Shown here piece by piece: positions 59,985 to 64,000 of a stretch of 64,000 nt of DNA (positions are counted from its first letter, which is position 1; the number at the start of each line of letters is the position of its first letter). The translations under genes and the position numbers were made by a program. Under the pieces are notes generated by a model, which worked only from the letters and a program-made list of their open reading frames with translations, did not search any database and was not told where the DNA came from. The stretch is from the NCBI GenBank assembly GCA_944548615.1, contig OX155966.1:32675992-32739991 (forward strand), read 5' to 3'. The DNA is from Micropterix aruncella (taxonomy: Eukaryota > Arthropoda > Insecta > Lepidoptera > Micropterigidae).

Positions 59985-60669
59985 ACCTGATTCTACAACT
60001 TGGGTTGTCGACTACAGCGGGTGAGCCCGTTACCTCAGAAAGTTTTAACGATTAGTCGTTCTATCTCCCTGGAGTGAGCGCAGAAGACTTGAGAAAAAAA
60101 CAGTCCACCATCTATCTACGCCACAAGCCCGTAAGAGGCCAACGCCTTAATCGCGAGATAGCCAGGAGTGTTACCCGGCGGGCTTACACTCACGCCCTTA
60201 CTTCCAATTGTGACCAGATTACTCCGGTCTCTCGATTGGTTACCAGTTCGAGGTCGCTTGCGCGGTCCTCTCCCTTAGCGGTGAAACGGTGTTTACCGAA
60301 TCTATCGCGTACCACAGCGTCCTTTGCCCGGCTGTTCGAGTAGGATCGGATAGCCGATGGTCGTTTCAAGAGCAGAGCACCCCCGCTCTATAGGAAACAG
60401 TACTGCATTCCAGACTCCCCCGACTGTTAGTTAGTCAGAGTGCACAGTCGATTGGCTTACGCCGCACGGTGCGCAGACCGTCCATGAGCGCCAGAAGGTT
60501 GATTCCCAGGGGAAACTGACCATAAGGCCAGAGTCCTACCCAGGCTCGCACTTCATGCGTGGAGGCCGTCGGATAGGTGTTGACCCGTGAGTGTGACCAA
60601 CCCTGAACTGAATGGGTCTTCGTGGCCAAGTCAGCAAGGGCCCATTAACTCCCTAAACCTGATTCTACA
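59985..60669 (+). mobile_element. family Q, full copy with exact 13-bp target duplication
   Basis: The element spans 59998-60656 (659 bp), A-to-B on the plus strand, flanked by ACCTGATTCTACA at 59985-59997 and again at 60657-60669, an exact 13-bp direct repeat. It starts ACTTGGGTTGTCGACTACAG and ends GGGCCCATTAACTCCCTAA. With 35063-35752 this defines the element's boundaries and insertion signature. Confidence 0.78.
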
Positions 60670-60925
60670 CCCAGGATCGGCTCCTGACGAGGCTACTATT
60701 CCATTGTCAACAGCACAGACACACAATTTTGTTTACACATTCAATTATAACAGCCCGTTCTAAATTTTACCATGACATGGCTGCTGCACCCAGGGTTGGT
60801 TTTCAACGAGGGGACTTCTCAACTGTCAACAGCACAAATACGAAATTCTGTATAGCATTCAATTATGATAGCCCATTCTAAGCTCCACTATGACGTGGCT
60901 GTTGCACTCCGGGTTGGCTCGGGTC
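60668..60925. repeat. 119-bp tandem repeat, about 2.1 copies
   Basis: Units start CACCCAGGATCGG (60668), CACCCAGGGTTGG (60787) and CACTCCGGGTTGG (60905). The interior includes GTCAACAGCACA and CAATTATAACAGCCC. The Q insertion at 59998 landed at its left border. Confidence 0.85.
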
Positions 60926-61374
60926 AGAGCATTTTAATAAAAGCTTGTTTTTAAAAATGTGTTTTTACTATTAAATTATTTTAGAATACCAACTGTTTAT
61001 CTGTTCTCTTTTCTATCGGTCTTTATTCCCTTGCTGCCTCTGATTCAATGGTCGATTAGTATGCGGGGAGTGTTGAAGCGCTTTGTTGCTACTAATGCAT
61101 GTTTGTGTACGAGCTAATGTTTGTCGACAAATCAACGCTATAGTTGAACATGAAACACATTGTGTGGTTACGAGCCTCGCCTCGGTGAAATGCCAGGCAT
61201 TGCTTGCTGCATACGATCCGCATTTAAAATACAAGCTAATCGAGATAATATTGGAACGGAATCGATGCATTCGTAGTTTAGAATAATAGTGGAAAAGAAA
61301 AATGGAGTTCCTGGCCAGGTAATAGTTTCAGTGAAGATAACTACAAATATACCTACATCAAGTACGTTAGCCAC
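60926..61374. other. unassigned
   Basis: Open frames at 61083-61286 (+) and 61013-61270 (-) overlap; the plus one has several Cys and reads like neither a known domain nor a TE I can name. Confidence 0.3.
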
Positions 61375-61520
61375 CAAAGTGCAAAGTTCACCACGGTCCG
61401 AGAGAAATTCGAGCTGAATTCGCTAACAGCAGGTAGAGGTTGCGAAAGCAACTTCGAACTTGTGACCAAACTGGGGAACGGAGAAATCCGGTCAAATCTG
61501 GTAGTGAGGGCGTGAGGCTG
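61375..61520 (-). repeat. family Q fragment
   Basis: CACGGTCCGAGAGAAATTCG to GGTAGTGAGGGCGTGAGG, like the middle part of 50170-50775. Confidence 0.65.
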
Positions 61521-61534
61521 TTTTCTCCGTTTTA

Positions 61535-61695
61535 AAGTGATTAGTGCAAACTCTATCACTCAATTTAAAAACAGACTGGATTTATATCTAAAAACTTGTT
61601 AATATTGTGTATGGCTAGCTTTACAAGATCAGATTTGGACTTACCCTATAGCAGGCTGTCCAGAATAAATAATAATAACAATAATTCATACCATT
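61535..61695 (+). mobile_element. short LINE 3' end
   Basis: Reads SITQFKNRLDLYLKTC and a stop, the final helix of a Jockey/CR1-like RT, then a 3' UTR ending AATAAATAATAATAACAAT. Inserted next to a Q fragment. Confidence 0.65.
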
Positions 61696-62930
61696 ATTAT
61701 GTAGTGCAAAACCGACGGAATATATTCGAGTTTTGATTCCAGGTGCTCCAACGGAACTAGACCACAGGGAAGGCACTTCATCGAAGACTCATTTGCTCCT
61801 CCCTTAGCAATATACTATCCTCAGATACTGAGAAGGGCGGCAGTCATAAATGTCATGGTCGGCTACGAGATGCTCAGTCAATCGCAAAAGGGGATTTACT
61901 CCTGAAAAAAACGTCTGACAAACAAGTCCTGCTTTGATTAACTACATGACGTTTTTATGTTATTATTTTTTTTAAAATAATAATAAGTTTGTTATAATAC
62001 AATTTTTTATTCATACTACTCTGAACATCATATCGCATAATCATATTAAAAGGTAATTTTTCAACTACAAATGTTATACGAATCGTTACACAAAGTTCAA
62101 AGTTCAAAATTAATTTGAAATCAAAAAACCTTAATAAAAACTTACAATTTGTATATTATGTAAAATTCTAATATCCTAATGATATATATTTAAACCTACG
62201 TACTAATTATAATATCGCGCCAAAAAAAATTACAAATTCAGCAATCTAATATTACTCATAATCTAGCATAAGTTAAAACATATACAGAATATACCGAAAA
62301 AATAAATTTTATGATTAAGAGTAAAAAGTTAAAATAAAATGGAAAATAAAACATCGTTAAAAATCAAATATAAAGAAACTAAAAAATCCACCATTACATC
62401 CTGTAAATATTAAAATTTAAATAATAAATTAAAATGAGACGACGAAAAATGTAACGTATATGGGTAAGTTCATCACTGTGTGTGAAATCAGGGGATGCAG
62501 CTAGATAATGGTTACCATCCTGGGCCGGTCATATCCTTACTGCTACTTGCGGTCTGGCACTACAGTTAACACAAAGGTTGCAAGTAAACATCTGGAGCAA
62601 GCGACAATTAAAATACTGGAGCAAGCGACACGTGTGAAGCGACCACAGAGCGCAATGCATTTAGTACCTATTCGATTATTTTAATAAAGATAACAAAATA
62701 TAAACTAATAATATACGCGCTTAATAAACTTTACAAACGCAATTAACTACATTATTAACCCATGGTTTCTTAACGTTAAAAAAACCTTTCACTAATTTAA
62801 GATTATACGCATCGGTATTAAAATAGTAATAACTTAATATATAAATTAGGGTTAAGCTTAACCTGATGCTGCTGTGTCCTTCAAAGTCCCCACTCACACC
62901 AGACGCACGATTCCATTTCGTACAAATAAA
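61696..62930. other. unassigned, AT-rich; 3' flank of the zinc-finger gene
   Basis: No gene seen. For the minus-strand gene this is downstream sequence. It lacks clear boundaries. Confidence 0.4.
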
Positions 62931-62959
62931 TTGTTAGAATTTCCTTTTTAAAACTAATA

Positions 62960-63050
62960 TCCTTATGCAGAGCAAGCGTAAATACATTCAGCACACATAA
63001 ACTTCTTCACGTTAAGATGAACAGCGTTCACTCGAAAGTTCACAGACACT
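62960..63050 (-). pseudogene. relic zinc finger downstream of the zinc-finger gene
   Basis: Minus strand reads VNAVHLNVKKFMCAECIYAC, then a stop. This is the linker and first half of a C2H2 finger, closest to finger 7 of the adjacent gene (SVHLKVKNYICAECNHAC). It is a leftover of a longer finger array or a duplicated piece. Confidence 0.65.
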
Positions 63051-63117
63051 CGAAAGCAACAAACATAACCACGCAATGACGCGATCAGGCAGGTAGCCTA
63101 CGATACATTCCGCATTA

Positions 63118-64000
63118 CTACCGAGACTGATCGAGGTTAATATGACGCTGCTGTTGAGTATTTTTCAATAAACATCTCCCAGAACTCACGTGTCTTTTAT
63201 AATCACATCTATAGCGAAATGCATGCTTACATTTCGTACAAATAAACGGTTTTTTTTTCAGATGAACTGTGTTAATGTGGCGTACTAAATGTGATCTCTG
63301 TGAGCAAGCGTGGTTACATTCAGCACAAATATAATTCTTAACTTTAAGATGAACAGAGTTCACGTGTTGATTTAAATTACATCGCAATGAGAAGCTATGT
63401 TTGCATATCTTGCAGGAGAATGGCTTCAACTTCAGGTGGACTATATTCGTATGTACTGTTAAGTCAGATTGACTAAAGAAAGCGCTTTCGCATTGCTTAC
63501 ATTTAAATTCTTTCATTTTGCGATGGACCATGTCGAGGTGTTTTTTAACAATTGTTTGCCGTGAAAATGGTTTGTCACATATCCAACATATAAAATTCAT
63601 TGATTTTCGGTGTACGAAGTTAATATGTGTGGTTAATTTATAGCGCGTAGTATAAGCTTTCTCACATTCCTGACACGAATACTTCAATTGGCGGTGGATT
63701 GATTTTACATGTTCGCTCAAATGACCACTTTGAGTGAAAGCTTTGTCACATTTACCGCATTTATATTTCTTTATCTTGAGATGCACCCCGTCGATGTGTT
63801 GTTTCAAAATGTCCTTACGAGCAAATCCACGGTAACACTCAGCGCACACAAATTTCTTACTACAAACATGGCACAGCAACTCCACCATATCTTTCAGACA
63901 TTTCCAATAACCCATAGGCTTACTCGTATCGATGTTGCAGCAACAAACAACGCAAGAGAAATCAATTAATCTCTTCACCAATACTTTGACCTCTACCAAC
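63118..64000 (-). CDS. C2H2 zinc-finger protein (partial, 5' end outside the window)
   Basis: A minus-strand open frame runs off the right edge. The apparent first codon at the edge is TTG, so the start is not in view, or else it is the first real ATG (MGYWKCLKD). Eight fingers follow a Cys-rich stretch (FSCVVCCC). Seven are C2H2, from FVCAECYRGF to YICAECNHAC; the eighth (FICTKCKHAFRYRCDYKRHV) ends with Cys in place of the last His. Linkers are of the HLKLKPFSC/HRKMKEFKC type, not TGEKP. A Lys/Arg/Gln-rich tail of about 15 residues precedes the stop. A nuclear DNA-binding factor is likely; no target can be inferred. A relic finger at 62960-63050 suggests the array was longer. Confidence 0.9.
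   Translation of the reverse strand, partial: LVEVKVLVKRLIDFSCVVCCCNIDTSKPMGYWKCLKDMVELLCHVCSKKFVCAECYRGFARKDILKQHIDGVHLKIKKYKCGKCDKAFTQSGHLSEHVKSIHRQLKYSCQECEKAYTTRYKLTTHINFVHRKSMNFICWICDKPFSRQTIVKKHLDMVHRKMKEFKCKQCESAFFSQSDLTVHTNIVHLKLKPFSCKICKHSFSLRCNLNQHVNSVHLKVKNYICAECNHACSQRSHLVRHINTVHLKKKPFICTKCKHAFRYRCDYKRHVSSGRCLLKNTQQQRHINLDQSR

Noticed and set aside
63999..64000. Start codon of the zinc-finger gene at the window edge
   Set aside because: The codon there is TTG, not ATG; the frame is simply cut by the window.

Overview
The window looks like a piece of insect nuclear genome, most likely from a moth or butterfly. It is AT-rich, genes are sparse and split by introns, and most of the recognisable sequence is transposable-element (TE) debris. 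Evidence for Lepidoptera is indirect: CTAG-ended Helitrons, RTE and Jockey/CR1-like non-LTR elements, a zinc-finger protein with His-Leu-Lys-type linkers, and Helitron ends that I remember from moth genomes. No bacterial features are present.

Only three loci look like intact protein genes. (1) A four-exon gene at 17030-21880 (+) encodes a 144-residue secreted protein with a signal peptide and one V-type immunoglobulin domain; no single exon stands out as an ORF, and two of its introns are filled with TEs. (2) A three-exon gene at 42741-44145 (+) encodes a 174-residue uncharacterised protein and lies inside a large DNA element. (3) A C2H2 zinc-finger gene at 63118-64000 (-) runs off the right edge.

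Layout: 0.4-5.7 kb holds a LINE 3' end, a restriction-like-endonuclease LINE fragment, two long TA arrays flanking a perfect palindrome, a mariner relic and a Helitron. 6.2-9.4 kb is a cluster of alternately oriented copies of one mid-repetitive family, called family Q here. 9.6-16.4 kb holds a second Helitron with a LINE in it, more Q segments, a 690-bp duplicated block and a complete hAT deletion derivative. 17-22 kb is the immunoglobulin gene. 22.9-36 kb is mostly Q copies, a third Helitron, LINE tails, mariner debris, MADF-containing foldback elements and two unnamed dispersed repeats. 36.4-46.3 kb is a single nested insertion of about 9.9 kb with CACGG termini, inserted into the reading frame of a LINE whose two halves can be read on either side. 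46.7-62 kb has further LINE tails, foldback elements, an RTE tail and Q copies. 62.9-64 kb is the zinc-finger gene with a relic finger downstream.

The most interesting items are the large CACGG element with its gene and subterminal repeat arrays, family Q (about 650 bp, no recognisable coding, 13-bp target duplications at two copies, hairpin-rich end), a 29-bp motif present three times with sharp borders, and the compact immunoglobulin gene with six N-glycosylation sequons. All gene and family calls come from reading the sequence; no database search was possible.
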